28,265 bases of DNA from Pelomyxa schiedti (taxonomy: Eukaryota; Evosea; Pelobiontida; Pelomyxidae), in contig JAHLWZ010001024.1 of assembly GCA_020536535.1 (NCBI GenBank), forward strand, positions 1-28,265, in the 5' to 3' direction. Below, one piece after another: positions 1-11,612 of this stretch. The translations under genes and the position numbers were made by a program. Numbering within the stretch: position 1 is the stretch's first letter; each line of letters begins with the position of its first letter. The notes below the pieces were generated by a model. That model saw only the letters and a list, made by a program, of their open reading frames with translations, was not told the DNA's origin and searched no databases.

Positions 1-910
1 TATTTGGCTGAATAAAAAAACTACGGAGAGTTTTCGGTTTTATACCGAGTTCCACAACGGATTTGATAACATCGAATTCAAAGAAAAACGGGTGATCGTA
101 ACAGCATCGTAACAACATCTGCGCGGACATGGAGCGTTTTCACACACAAGTGAAGGAGTGCCTTGCGCAATCAACCACAAGGAATGCAATCTTTTTTGCT
201 GCAGCAGGGTTCTCAACATCAGAAGACATTGAGTACACTATACAGTGTTGTTCTTCCAGGGGGAGACATTCAAGGACAAAATGCCTGGAAGTCAACAATC
301 AAATTCTGCACCTCTCTTCTTATGGGAACGACATGGGACAGCTTCAACTGTGGTTCAATAAAAATCGTTGAAGAGCACACCAGAAGATATCCCTTGTGAG
401 GGAGTATATTGAGAACAGAAGGGTATGTCCAACAACACTGCCACCACAAGAGGGCAACAACACCTCTCAGTCACAAAATTATTTGGCTCAACTCCACACC
501 ACTGGTGCACAAAGAGTTCACCACAGACCACCTTGACAAGTTTCAGTTCTTCACAGACAAAGGCCCACACTTCCACAACTTTGAGGTGGCCCACCTATTC
601 GTTTGCTGTCTCCCTCAGAAGCTGAATTGCCACCTTTGTGGGCAGAAAAGGATGGAAAGTCAAAGTTGATGGGCACTTTGGGCTGTGGTGCTGATTTTAA
701 AATGAGCAGACAAAGAAAACCAAAAAGTTTTTCTGAAGTTTGGCAAAGAAAGAAGCACTGAGTACCACAGTGGTTGCTTCTTACACTTACCCTCAGCCTG
801 AACCAAAACCACCACTACAACCAAGCGCAAGCACAGGCCACACCCCCATCTCCCACTACCCACTCCACATTACAGCTGTCACAATTTTTTTTTTAGCTTC
901 AACCTGATTG

Positions 911-1247
911 ATCCAAGGATGCACGAAGGGGGGAACAATCGAAGAACAGCTTCGACCTCGAAGGTGGGCTCGAATCACACCTTCGATTCGAGCCCAGAAC
1001 CAAGTCGGTTCGTAGACTGGTTTGGACTTGAAAAACTTTCCTTTTCTGCCGGAACTACGACACACATGGTTTGGGGCAACAATCCTAGTGTTGGAAACAC
1101 TTGGCTGTTACTTCCCACATGCTGCACAGTGTTCGCGACTCACTGTCGTTAACACACTCTCTTGGGCGACCAACTTTTTGATGAAAAGGAAAAACAATCG
1201 AAGCAGAAGAACTTCGACTTCGAAGCTTTATTCGTGCATCCTTGGAT
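911..1247. repeat. Inverted-repeat element, 17-bp arms
   Basis: A 17-bp sequence at 911-927 (ATCCAAGGATGCACGAA) is repeated as its exact reverse complement at 1231-1247, 303 bp apart. Just inside each arm lie related direct copies: AACAATCGAAG at 934-944 and 1193-1203, then near-palindromic CTTCGACCTCGAAG at 950-963 and CTTCGACTTCGAAG at 1212-1225. The centre has no coding content. The layout resembles a small non-autonomous (MITE or foldback-like) element, but I see no flanking target duplication, so its nature is inferred. A regulatory foldback upstream of the astacin gene is the alternative. Confidence 0.55.
966..995. repeat. Perfect 11-bp hairpin
   Basis: GGGCTCGAATC at 966-976 pairs perfectly with GATTCGAGCCC at 985-995 across an 8-nt loop. 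It lies inside the larger inverted-repeat structure. There is no following T run and no coding sequence close enough to make a bacterial-type terminator sensible. It could be a structured RNA arm or part of a foldback element. Confidence 0.6.
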
Positions 1248-1371
1248 TGATCTCTGTTTGCCACCAACTTGTTGGTTTTCGAGTTGGTTGTATCCAACTT
1301 CCCTGGTATTCTTTTCTCAATTTTCAAGGGTAAGGTAAAGTTATAAACCAACAATCAACTCTCACAGGAGG

Positions 1372-2667
1372 ATGTCAACTGTTATGTCAACTGTTCGTCT
1401 TAACATTGTTGTGACCGAGAGGATGAGCTCTCTAACTGTACCAACCAATATCACCGGCAGGGAGCTAATGGATAGGATAAGTGCAGAAAAGGGGTTATGT
1501 GTAACGAGCCTCTACTTCAAAGAGGGGAGGACAAACATGGATCCTCACCTGCCTATCCTCTCCTACGGCGTCACCTATAATGACACCATCATATGCAACC
1601 CTGAATTTTTTTTTGATATGGAAACGATGAAGTTCTTCTTACGTCCTGGGCAGAGTCTTGTGAGTGAACCAACACCAATCATGCTTAATACATCAGACGC
1701 GCTTTGTTATGGCTGCCCCTCAAGCGTGGCGTGGGCCTCTCGTGGCACTGGATCAACAGGTGGTGGGACATGGAGTGGAGGGGAGGTACCCTATGTAATT
1801 GATTCAGGGTTCCCAGAGACCAGCTATTTGCGGTCCCTGATCTCTCAGGCAATCGGGGAGTTTGACAACAACAATGTAGGGATTACCTGGTCACCAAGGA
1901 GGAACGAACCCAACTATGTGAGGTTTGTGTACGCAACCTCAGGCAGCCCGAATTCCAAAGTGGGCTGCATTGGCGGACGTCAAGATATCAAACTTCCAGA
2001 GAGGTACTCCAGCTCAGGCAACAAGCTTCGGCTCATCTGTGTCATGCATGAGATGTGCCATACTGTGGGACTCCAGCATGAGATGTGCCGGTCAGACAGG
2101 GATCAGCACATTACAGTTACCTGCCACACAGACCACAACTTCCTCATCACTGGGCATAAGATTGGGCACTATGACTACTATTCAATTATGCACTACGGGC
2201 ATGGCACAGGTTTCACCAGCAGTGTCACTGAATTACAGAGAGTGGCTGATACGGGCCGCACCTTTTCTACAGGAGATATTTGTGCACTCAGAAGGCTCTA
2301 TTGCTGGAAGCCTGGGGGACCTGCTCCACATGGCGGCAAGTGGCATCACGAATGCTCTGACCCAAGATGTGATGATGTACATTGCTTCTGTGGTGCATGT
2401 AAAAGGCACGAAAACCTGTCATGTGGGTACACCGGGCGCAATGCACATGGGCACTGGTCGTGTTGCATGTCTGAGGACCATTGTGGCGGGTGCAATGAAT
2501 CGCACACTGGGTTCTGGCACATGAGGTGCTGGGATCCCAGGTGCACATCAGAACTCTGTTACTGCCACTCCTGTGGTGGGGGATGCACTTACACTGGGCA
2601 TGAAGCGCACTGGAGCTGCTGTGGTTCAGAAGACTTTCATGGTCTGTGCCCCGCAGATCAGTCATGA
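1372..2667 (+). CDS. Ubiquitin-like/astacin metalloprotease with CHORD-like repeats
   Basis: An intronless gene of 431 residues, a zinc metalloprotease of the astacin (M12A) family. Residues 8-76 read as a ubiquitin-like beta-grasp fold. Astacin follows at about 135-311, with the zinc site HExxHxxGxxHE (H226, E227, H230, H236, E237) and the Met-turn SIMHYG at 271-276, which includes the Tyr switch. Two Cys/His repeats of about 50 residues close the protein (322-374 and 378-426), each with a DPRC motif and ending in HWSCC, which recalls the C-terminal half of CHORD zinc domains. Astacins are normally secreted pro-enzymes. Here there is no signal peptide, and a ubiquitin-like domain sits where a propeptide would be, so a cytosolic role is inferred. 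MSTV is repeated at the start, so translation could begin at either Met1 or Met5. The gene lies 125 bp upstream of the next gene on the same strand. Confidence 0.9.
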   Translation: MSTVMSTVRLNIVVTERMSSLTVPTNITGRELMDRISAEKGLCVTSLYFKEGRTNMDPHLPILSYGVTYNDTIICNPEFFFDMETMKFFLRPGQSLVSEPTPIMLNTSDALCYGCPSSVAWASRGTGSTGGGTWSGGEVPYVIDSGFPETSYLRSLISQAIGEFDNNNVGITWSPRRNEPNYVRFVYATSGSPNSKVGCIGGRQDIKLPERYSSSGNKLRLICVMHEMCHTVGLQHEMCRSDRDQHITVTCHTDHNFLITGHKIGHYDYYSIMHYGHGTGFTSSVTELQRVADTGRTFSTGDICALRRLYCWKPGGPAPHGGKWHHECSDPRCDDVHCFCGACKRHENLSCGYTGRNAHGHWSCCMSEDHCGGCNESHTGFWHMRCWDPRCTSELCYCHSCGGGCTYTGHEAHWSCCGSEDFHGLCPADQS

Positions 2668-2792
2668 CAGTAAACCACACATCCACACTAAGAAAACTTG
2701 GGAAAAAAATGTGTGAGTTCTTCTCGGTAATGGATTCCAGACCAACAAAAGTTTTTTTTCCCGCCATTTGATCCAATCAACACTAACAGAAA

Positions 2793-4158
2793 ATGGCGAT
2801 GCTGTCGGAGGTGATGGAGAACAACGAGTCGTGTCGAACGACGAGCAGAAACTGGGAAGAACCAGATTCCACGTTCGGCGACTGCGGGAATCGAACCAGC
2901 GCCCCCTTCGCTGGCCGTGGCTCCTGGAAGTTCCACCTCCTCGTCCCCGCCTCCGTCCCCCCCAGCGAATCTCCCACCACCTCTACCCCCGCCGCGGAGA
3001 CCCACAATTGCCCCCCGCCGTTGGAGTGCGCGGCGCTAGTCGTGGGCTTCGGCCCCTCGGGCGAGTCGCTGGTCCGCACGTGGATGGAGTCCCTCGCCGG
3101 GCCCACGTTCGCCTCGAGGCTCGTCGCCACCGTCCAATGGGCCGACATAGATGCCGCGTCCACGTCCACGTCCTCGTCATCGTCATCGTCATCGTCATCG
3201 CTGGGCGTGACAGGTGTTAGTGGCCATGACGAAAGTGATTGGGACGGTGGTGAGAGTGCTATGATGACGGGTGGTGGTGGCAGAGGAGGGAGGCGGCGAG
3301 GTGGCGGCGGGTGCGCGGCGATGCCTGTGTTCGAGGTGTATCGGGCCACGGAGGGGGTTCTTTTGGGCGCGTGGGGGGGTGTTTCAGGGGACGTGCCGGC
3401 GGAGACTGGGGCGCAGTGGGCGAGGGAGCTGGCGCGACACGTCGCTCCGAAAACGCATGTGTTCCCTTAGCATTTTTAGCTCTCCCCGGCATTGGGTTTT
3501 TTTTTTTTTGTTGTTGTTGTTGTTGTTGTTGCTAGGTTATTTTTGGTTTGAGTTTTCTTTTTTTCCACCTGGGATTTTTGGGGTGGGGGAGGGGCACAAG
3601 ATGTTCTATGGGTATGTTTTGACATTTTTGTTTATTTATTTTAGAGTTCTGATTCTGCATGCGATGTCATGGCACACATTGTGGAGTGGATTGCAAGTTC
3701 CCAACACCCCAAATGGGTTGATAGATGACGAAGGATATGACAGAGAAGAGGACCGCGCCAACTCTGCTTTCGTTATGTGCAGTTCTTCTGTTCCCAAAGC
3801 AACACATCCCTCTTGGGTGAAAACCTTCCCTTGTGGGGTACTTGTATCTGGTGCTCCTGCTGCCTTCATGAATGTGGTATGTCAATACCCCATTCGTGCC
3901 AGGAATTAACCCACAAACCTGTAGTGCCAGTACACAGGGACACCTTGTGTTATGGTTGTTGCTGGTTTACCTCCATATCGCCGCAGACCAGAACCAGACC
4001 TTGACACTCTCAATACACTACAGAAGGCAGCTATTCTGGTTAATGATACTATTGGTCCAATACTGCAAGAAAAGATGCCACTCATCTCCCCACTGCTTTC
4101 TCAGAAAGCACTGGCGTTCTCCAAGAAGATCACGGATGTCGACTGGTTGTATGTGTAG
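2793..4158 (+). CDS. Proteasome assembly chaperone 1-like protein (PSMG1/PAC1-like)
   Basis: My model is exons 2793-3460, 3645-3876 and 3931-4158, giving 375 residues. Both introns are GT-AG and restore frame. The order of blocks matches PAC1: a beta-strand start (ALVVGFGPSGESLV), then VFEVYRATEGVLLGAW, an acidic turn with QWARELARH, the strand HVVLILHAMSW created across intron 1, then SGAPAAFMNV joined across intron 2 to TGTPCVMVVAGLP and a C-terminal helix. PAC1 pairs with PAC2 to build the 20S alpha ring; that role is inferred from family resemblance. Exon 1 is very GC-rich and carries a Ser run encoded by TCG/TCA repeats near 3172-3199. Intron 1 is long for this locus (184 nt) and holds a T13 run and a TTG microsatellite. 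The gene converges on the annexin gene, with 62 bp between stop codons. The family call is moderate and the splice model fairly strong. Confidence 0.62.
3497..3531 (+). repeat. T13 run plus TTG microsatellite in intron 1
   Basis: Thirteen T at 3497-3509 run into about eight GTT units up to 3531, inside the first intron of the PSMG1-like gene. This pyrimidine-rich tract may explain why the intron is three to four times longer than most in the window. It is a likely length polymorphism and assembly trouble spot. Confidence 0.8.
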
Positions 4159-4220
4159 TGTTGTAATGGCGAGAAAAAAAACAGACTTTATTGTTTCCAG
4201 TTATTGTTAGGAGTACAGAA

Positions 4221-5454
4221 TTAGGTTCTGTGGTGTACCAAATAAAGGAGGAGGTCACGGTAGTCCCCAGAGGTATCACCCCTTATGTCTTGGTCTATTG
4301 TGTGCTTAAACATTTTGTGGTACTCTTCTGCAGCCGCCTGGATGACTTCCTTGCCGTTGAAGCAAAATAGTCTTACCAAACTGGCATCATTTGTTCCTGG
4401 AAGTTAAAGCTTCATAAGAATGCAGGTATTCGGAAAAGAAAAGAGGTACCAAGACCGGAAATAGCATCATGTACACGCTGTGCCATATATTTGGCCCGTG
4501 GGGTGCACAAGGCAATCAAGGCGTGCATGAAGTCCCCACTTGTTTCATTCTTGATGGCCTCTTCAATGGAGTGGTGCTTGCCCAACTTCTTATAAGCTTC
4601 AGATACTGCCTGCAGGTGCTCAGCAGAGCTTCCAGAAATAATTTCGATGAAAGTATCATCATTAGTGCCGGGACGTCCTTCTCCAGCTTTATACAAAGCC
4701 GCAGCATCGCGGTCCACACGGGATGCGTCCACGTGGCCAGGGGCCATCCTTGTGCCCTTAGGAGAGTCAACTGTGGGTTAGTATTCTCTCAAAAACATAT
4801 TTGTATTCACCCGCAGAGTCTGGAGCAGAACTTTTCGGAAGTTAAAGCTGGTGTCTCCGGCAACAGCAGTTTCCAAGCTTCCATGGTACTTTGCTGTCCA
4901 ACCCTTAACGGGTTATCCAAAGGAAACAGCAGTAGAGTCACTTACCGCCTTCATTACAACAATCTCCTCCGGGGATGCTTGAGTAATAATGTCAATGAGT
5001 GCACGCTCATTTGTTCCTGGTCTGTCAACAGCATCGTGTACTTCATCTGCCATGAATTCACCAATGGGAAGTACTAGTTTTATAAGGATTTTCTGGGAGT
5101 GTTTGTAGAAAGCAAATGTAAGTTCAACTTTAGTTAATTAACCTGTTGTTGAGGTTATGGCATTAAAGGTGTTAATTACCCGGAAATTGCCAGAAGTGTC
5201 ACCATGAAGGTCTTGAATTAGAGTCTTTCCAAAGAGCTCCTTATAAACTGTCACCACGTGCTGCAATTGCTGTCTCGTCCTCCCACCAATAATTTCAATT
5301 AAACGACTATCATTAGTTCCTACAGTAAACGTGTGAAAAAACACCGTCATTTCGGTTTTCATAACCAAAACTTGGCAACACCTAATCCAGCCATGGCATC
5401 GTGCAACCGGTGCGCATCGCCTCGTGCGTCGTACACTACAACAGAAGCGGCCAT
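4221..5454 (-). CDS. Annexin, four-repeat core
   Basis: Six exons on the minus strand: 5454-5382, 5319-5180, 5092-4946, 4903-4811, 4756-4450 and 4396-4221. They sum to 311 residues plus stop. Four annexin repeats follow almost no N-terminal tail. Each keeps the type II calcium site: a GTN(D/E) loop (GLGTND, RPGTNE, RPGTND, GLGTND) and the acidic residue about 38 positions later (GDTSGNF, GDTSFNF, NETSGDF, GDTSGDY). Calcium-dependent binding to acidic membranes is expected from the family. The link FRKILIKLVLP across intron 2 supports that junction. Introns are 42-87 nt. A possible poly(A) signal (AATAAA read on this strand) lies near 4187-4192, so its 3' UTR abuts or overlaps that of the convergent upstream gene. 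The start is the only in-frame ATG, 19 codons before the first helix ends. Confidence 0.95.
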
Positions 5455-5909
5455 CGTATCGAATTGGGAGTTTTACCGGAAAACCCACAATTACCTCTCA
5501 GGACAAATTTTGCGTTTAAAGGCCGGGCATAAAGGTGCCTTTGTTTCGGGTGCCAAAGTGTTGCAGCTCCTTCGAACTCTCTCGGCCTTTTGGCTAAGAT
5601 GCCCGGCCTTGTGGCTAGGCAACTTAGTGCTGTCTACGCAAACACCTAAATTTTTTCCCTCTTTGGGGCTCCTGGCAGTTGCCAAAGGACAAACGACGGC
5701 CGAATATTGGTCCAACCTTCTCAGTACCTCTTATGACGAAGATGTACCCACATCGATCATCCAGTTAAATGTCTTAACTCATTTCCCACTTCGGGTGTTT
5801 TGATCGATCATCTTTTTGATCATCTTTGTTTTGTTTCCAACCGAAACGTTCCACAAACTTTTCCTTTCCTCCTTTTCGAAAGCCAAAGCCTGTGCCCACC
5901 TAACCGTTT
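5455..5909. other. Divergent intergenic spacer
   Basis: This 455-bp spacer separates the annexin gene (reading left) from the Ser-rich gene (reading right), so it should hold both promoters. No TATA box stands out. The left half is full of short complementary segments (see the snRNA-like feature). From about 5700 to 5909 I see nothing but pyrimidine-rich sequence before the next ATG. Confidence 0.6.
5580..5690 (+). ncRNA. U2-snRNA-like segment (possible divergent snRNA or pseudogene)
   Basis: From 5580 the sequence reads T followed by CTCGGCCTTTTGGCTAAGAT, matching the highly conserved 5' stem-loop I of U2 snRNA over 21 nt. It is followed at once by a similar unit (CGGCCTTGTGGCTAGG, 5604-5619). 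Further on is an Sm-site-like AAATTTTTT (5648-5656), then a hairpin (CTTTGG 5661-5666 with CCAAAG 5682-5687). A 5' stem, an Sm site and a 3' stem is snRNA-like order. However, the U2 branch-point recognition sequence GTAGTA, which should follow stem I, is absent, so this is not an intact U2. GGCCGGGCAT at 5521-5530 also pairs with ATGCCCGGCC at 5599-5608, offering an alternative fold. A degenerate copy, an unusual snRNA or a captured fragment are all possible. Confidence 0.33.
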
Positions 5910-7913
5910 ATGCTTGCCACCTCCCTCCTCGCCGTTCTGGCCATTATGGGCCCTGCCCTCACTTCCTCGTCTCTACTTTACGGCCTGGACCCCAACAACC
6001 TCGACGTGGTCTCGTTTGACGTGGCCGCGCCAGAGTCGTGGACGGCTCATTGTTCCTACTCCGATTATGGTGACTTGTACGCCTGCGACGTGATCCCAGA
6101 TTCCGTCACCAAAATGGCGTACTGCAGTCACTCTTCAAGTCACAGCCACAGTGTCAGTGACAGTGATAGTGATAGTACTAGTGACAGTGAGAGTAAAAGT
6201 GTGAGTGTGAGTGTGAGTGAGAGTGAAAGTGATAGTAAGAGTAAGAGCGCAAGTGTGAGTACCAGCAGAAGTGTGAGCAAAAGTGAGAGTGCGAGTACCA
6301 GTGCCAGCACCAGTAAGAGCATAAGTATTAGCGGTAGTACCAGTGCCAGTACCAGCAACAGTGACAGTGACAGCGACAGTGACAGCGACAGCGGGAGTGA
6401 AAGCATTAGCTTAAGTGATAGTCAGAGTACCAGTACAAGCCAAAGTAAAAGCACAAGCACAAGCAAGAGTAATAGTGCAAGTATCAGTGCAAGCACCAGC
6501 ACAAGCATAAGTAAAAGCACAAGCATTAGCGAAAGTGTGAGCAAAAGTGAAAGTATCAGTAAAAGTAAAAGCACAAGCACCAGTGAGAGCACTAGTTCTA
6601 GTGCAACTGTGACCACAAGTGCTGGCAAGGACGCATCAGTAGCAGTAGCCAGTACTGCTTCAGTAATTCCGCTCAGGAGAACCGTTAAACGTGCTACAAA
6701 ACGTGTTGTAATGCCAGATGAATCTGCCTCAAATGACTATACAAGTTCCTTGCACGCAATAGGCTTTTTAAGCAAAAAAATGTTCAAGTTCGATGCTCCT
6801 ATGACCAGTTGCAAGGCTTCGGTTCTGAACAATGTGCAAATCTGTGACCTGTGCTATCCAATTGCAGGAACGTGGTCAGTAAGTGCCCAGAAATTCTATG
6901 TAGTTCTACTGCAATACTTCACTAGTCCTCCTGATCTAATGGCTTCTATATTGGCGTGGGTAGACTTTTCGGATTGCTGGAAGGTAACTATAGTGGGCCA
7001 AATTACCAACGCACAGCAAGTCGCCGCTATATCTGAGGGTCCTGATGGGACCTTGTATATTGTAGATGCCCTCACGGATCAGCTGATAGCAGTAAACAAG
7101 CAAACGGCTGAGGGAAAAGTGATTGGAAACCTGCTTATAGATATCGGTTACGCATCAGGAATGGACTGGGACACCTCAACCAAAGCCATGTACCTCGCCG
7201 CTTCACTCGCGGACGAGACACAGGAACTCCGGACTGTGAACTTACAAACAGGAGCAACAACACTCGTCTCGGCTCTTCCGAACGCCATTGTGTGCATGTC
7301 ATTCCAAGACAGCTACGGAATTTCCACAATCGTGGAATTCTCTCTTCACATAGCACCAAGTGTGAATCCTCCCTCACATTCCTTCCCATTTCCATTTCAG
7401 TTTCCATTCATGATTCCCTTTTTTGAACAGAGTGGACGGAACTTCCACCAGACTTTGAGGCCCAGTTCCGGGCCGACGTCGCCGCCGCGCTTTGCGTCCC
7501 AATGGAATCCATCGCCGTGCTCGCTGTCTCGCTCTCGACCGACGAGGAGCTAACGGACGTGACAGTGTCGTACACGGTCGACATCACCATGACCGACTTC
7601 ACTTGCACCGATGACGTAATCACCCAGATGGACATCGTCACCGACGACCCCGACTCGGTTCTCTATGATGGGATTGTCACCCAGGACGTGGTTCCCGACT
7701 CCCTCACCGTCATTCAAGTAACCATCAACGACCCTTCAGAAAGTGAGTCTCAGGCTTCCTCATCTTCGTCGCAAGACAAATTTTCTGTCAGTTCCGCCGA
7801 CACCCAAGCCACCCCTTGGATTATTGTCTTTATTGCCCTTATCCTGTTGACTGTAAGTACTAGTTGATGCTAACTTAACAAACACTCCCAAGAAGCTTTT
7901 TTGTAACCAGTAG
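5910..7913 (+). CDS. Secreted or membrane Ser-X repeat protein with propeller-like domain
   Basis: The start at 5910 gives a clear signal peptide (residues 1-19, hydrophobic, ending ALTSS). After a short Cys-containing segment, residues 73-232 are almost strictly alternating Ser and another residue. Residues of about 270-480 look like beta-propeller blades (for example [18 protein letters not shown] and [20 protein letters not shown]). A likely intron at 7360-7430 joins to a segment with [20 protein letters not shown] and acidic beta-rich sequence, then a membrane helix ([13 protein letters not shown]). A second likely intron at 7853-7892 (GTAAGT donor, CTAAC branch-like site) gives a short tail ending at 7913, for 630 residues. 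Without it the frame stops at 7867. Expected at the cell surface, with the Ser-rich stalk probably heavily modified. I recognise no family for the whole protein. Confidence 0.75.
6126..6605 (+). repeat. Ser-X dipeptide repeat tract
   Basis: About 80 hexanucleotide units of the form (AGT or AGC)(NNN), where the second codon encodes mainly D, E, K, T, A, V or I. Serine is encoded almost only by AGY codons, which suggests growth by slippage or unequal exchange followed by drift. The composition changes along the tract: acidic first, then Ala/Thr, then a pure Asp-Ser stretch (about 6360-6395), then Lys/Thr. The long Leu-rich frames on the opposite strand are artefacts of this repeat. Confidence 0.92.
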
Positions 7914-8020
7914 GAAAAATACATTCAACAAGGAATTCCCTTTGGGAAGGTTTTTTTTTTTTTCTTTTTGTGTGGGGTGTATTTCTAATGTACAACATTT
8001 GTTTGCCTTTGGTCCTTGAC

Positions 8021-10517
<2,497 letters not shown>

Positions 10518-10768
10518 CCCTCGTGCACGATCTTATTGGTTCTTTTTAGTATCTCTGCTTCTGCTCGCGCCTTGTTACCGGCACACCCGCGTTAATTGTT
10601 GTTGGGGTATTTCTTAAAAGTGATGATTAAACTGACACAGATACCGGTTTTTTTTTTACTTTTTTTTGGCTTTTTCAGCCGGGAACTGGCGCTCACGGCG
10701 TGACACCCGCCAAGCCAAAAAGCAACCCGAATTTTGTACCAAAAAACGGCGGACGCGAGGAGCAACCA

Positions 10769-11408
10769 ATGCGACGGGGCGACGAGGCCAAAGGCCACGA
10801 CCGGGGATGTGCCTCGTCACCCACACCACTCTATTACCAAGAGGAAACACACCAAGCACAAGCACAAACATAAGCACAAGGACAAGGACAGGCACGGCCA
10901 CAAGCACCATCACCACAGGTCGTCGTCATCGTCATCGGCGGATTCCTCGCCAGTGTCGATACCAACATCGACAACAGACACCACTGCGGCTCAACCGCCC
11001 ACCAATGCGCCTTTGCCGCCATCGGTTGCAGTCGGTGGCAGCAAGGTTGTGCCGCAACCGCAGACAGGCGCCGACCCCACTGGGCCCAAGGTGGCGCCAC
11101 AATCAATTGTGGGAGACCCTCCGGCTCCGCCCAGTGTGGGCGCCCCGGGCACTGCGCCACCCATAACCGCAAACAACCCCAACTACCAGCACTCCACAGC
11201 ACCGGCAAAAACCGCGACACCAACGTCAAGGAGAAGGGAGGCACCAATGGGGCCAGTTTTCAAGACTGAGGAGGAACTGGAGAGGGAAAGAAACAGAGTG
11301 AGGGTGGTTTATGACCCCCTGACTGGACGTAACAGGACCGTCAGGGGTGACGGCGAGATCATCGAAACAATAGTCTCCAGAGGTAGTAAAAAAACCACAC
11401 CAACTTAG
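10769..11408 (+). CDS. ARL6IP4 / SR-25-like nuclear protein
   Basis: The C-terminal 50 residues (VFKTEEELERERNRVRVV, then YDPLTGRNRTVRGDGEIIETIVS) closely follow the conserved end of ARL6IP4/SRp25, a nuclear splicing-associated protein. Upstream is a Lys/His-rich stretch, a Ser run and a long Pro/Thr/Ala-rich disordered part, also family-like. The C-terminal frame has no ATG before a stop, so it must be reached by splicing. My best model starts at ATG 10769, uses exon 10769-10815 and a 28-nt intron (10816-10843), and continues to 11408, for 203 residues. That intron has a weak donor (GTCACC), so the 5' end is provisional. The gene is divergent from the WD40 gene, with a 251-bp shared upstream region, and converges on the next gene. 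Confidence 0.7.
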
Positions 11409-11612
11409 CAATGAACACTACTATTTATCAGTCTGATGTCACATTTAGAGGAGCAACTGGCACTGAGGAAGATGGCGTCAAGTAAGCCTTGGATTGGCTT
11501 CTAGGCTACTACACTTACTTTGTAACAATAGACAAAAAAAGATTTTTCGATTTTGCTATTTATTTTTTACAGTAAAAAATGGTCGAAGCTCGACGATGGT
11601 GAACAAGAGTAT

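Larger units (their letters stand above)
1..1371. other. Gene-free left flank
   Basis: No open frame here looks like protein. The short frames of 60-100 codons on both strands have no recognisable motifs and no consistent splice structure. The only organised feature is the inverted-repeat structure at 911-1247. At 1.37 kb this is the longest stretch without a gene in a window where neighbours are usually 40-400 bp apart. It could therefore hide a short-exon gene, an RNA gene or a degraded element that I cannot recognise. Confidence 0.5.

Noticed and set aside
1925-2524. 199-codon second frame within the astacin gene
   Set aside because: It has no motif and lies entirely under the metalloprotease catalytic region, which explains the sequence fully.
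2880-2912. tRNA T-arm-like GGTTCGATTCC on the minus strand
   Set aside because: The flanking bases do not form a 5-bp T stem, there is no matching D or anticodon arm, and it lies inside exon 1 of a coding gene.
3877-3902. A 26-nt intron in the PSMG1-like gene
   Set aside because: A 54-nt intron (3877-3930) fits better: it joins APAAFMNV to YTGTPCVMVVAGLP in the long downstream frame without a second intron.
6140-6628. Long Leu/Val-rich frames on the minus strand opposite the Ser repeat
   Set aside because: They are complements of the AGY-NNN repeat; the plus-strand frame has the signal peptide and downstream domains.
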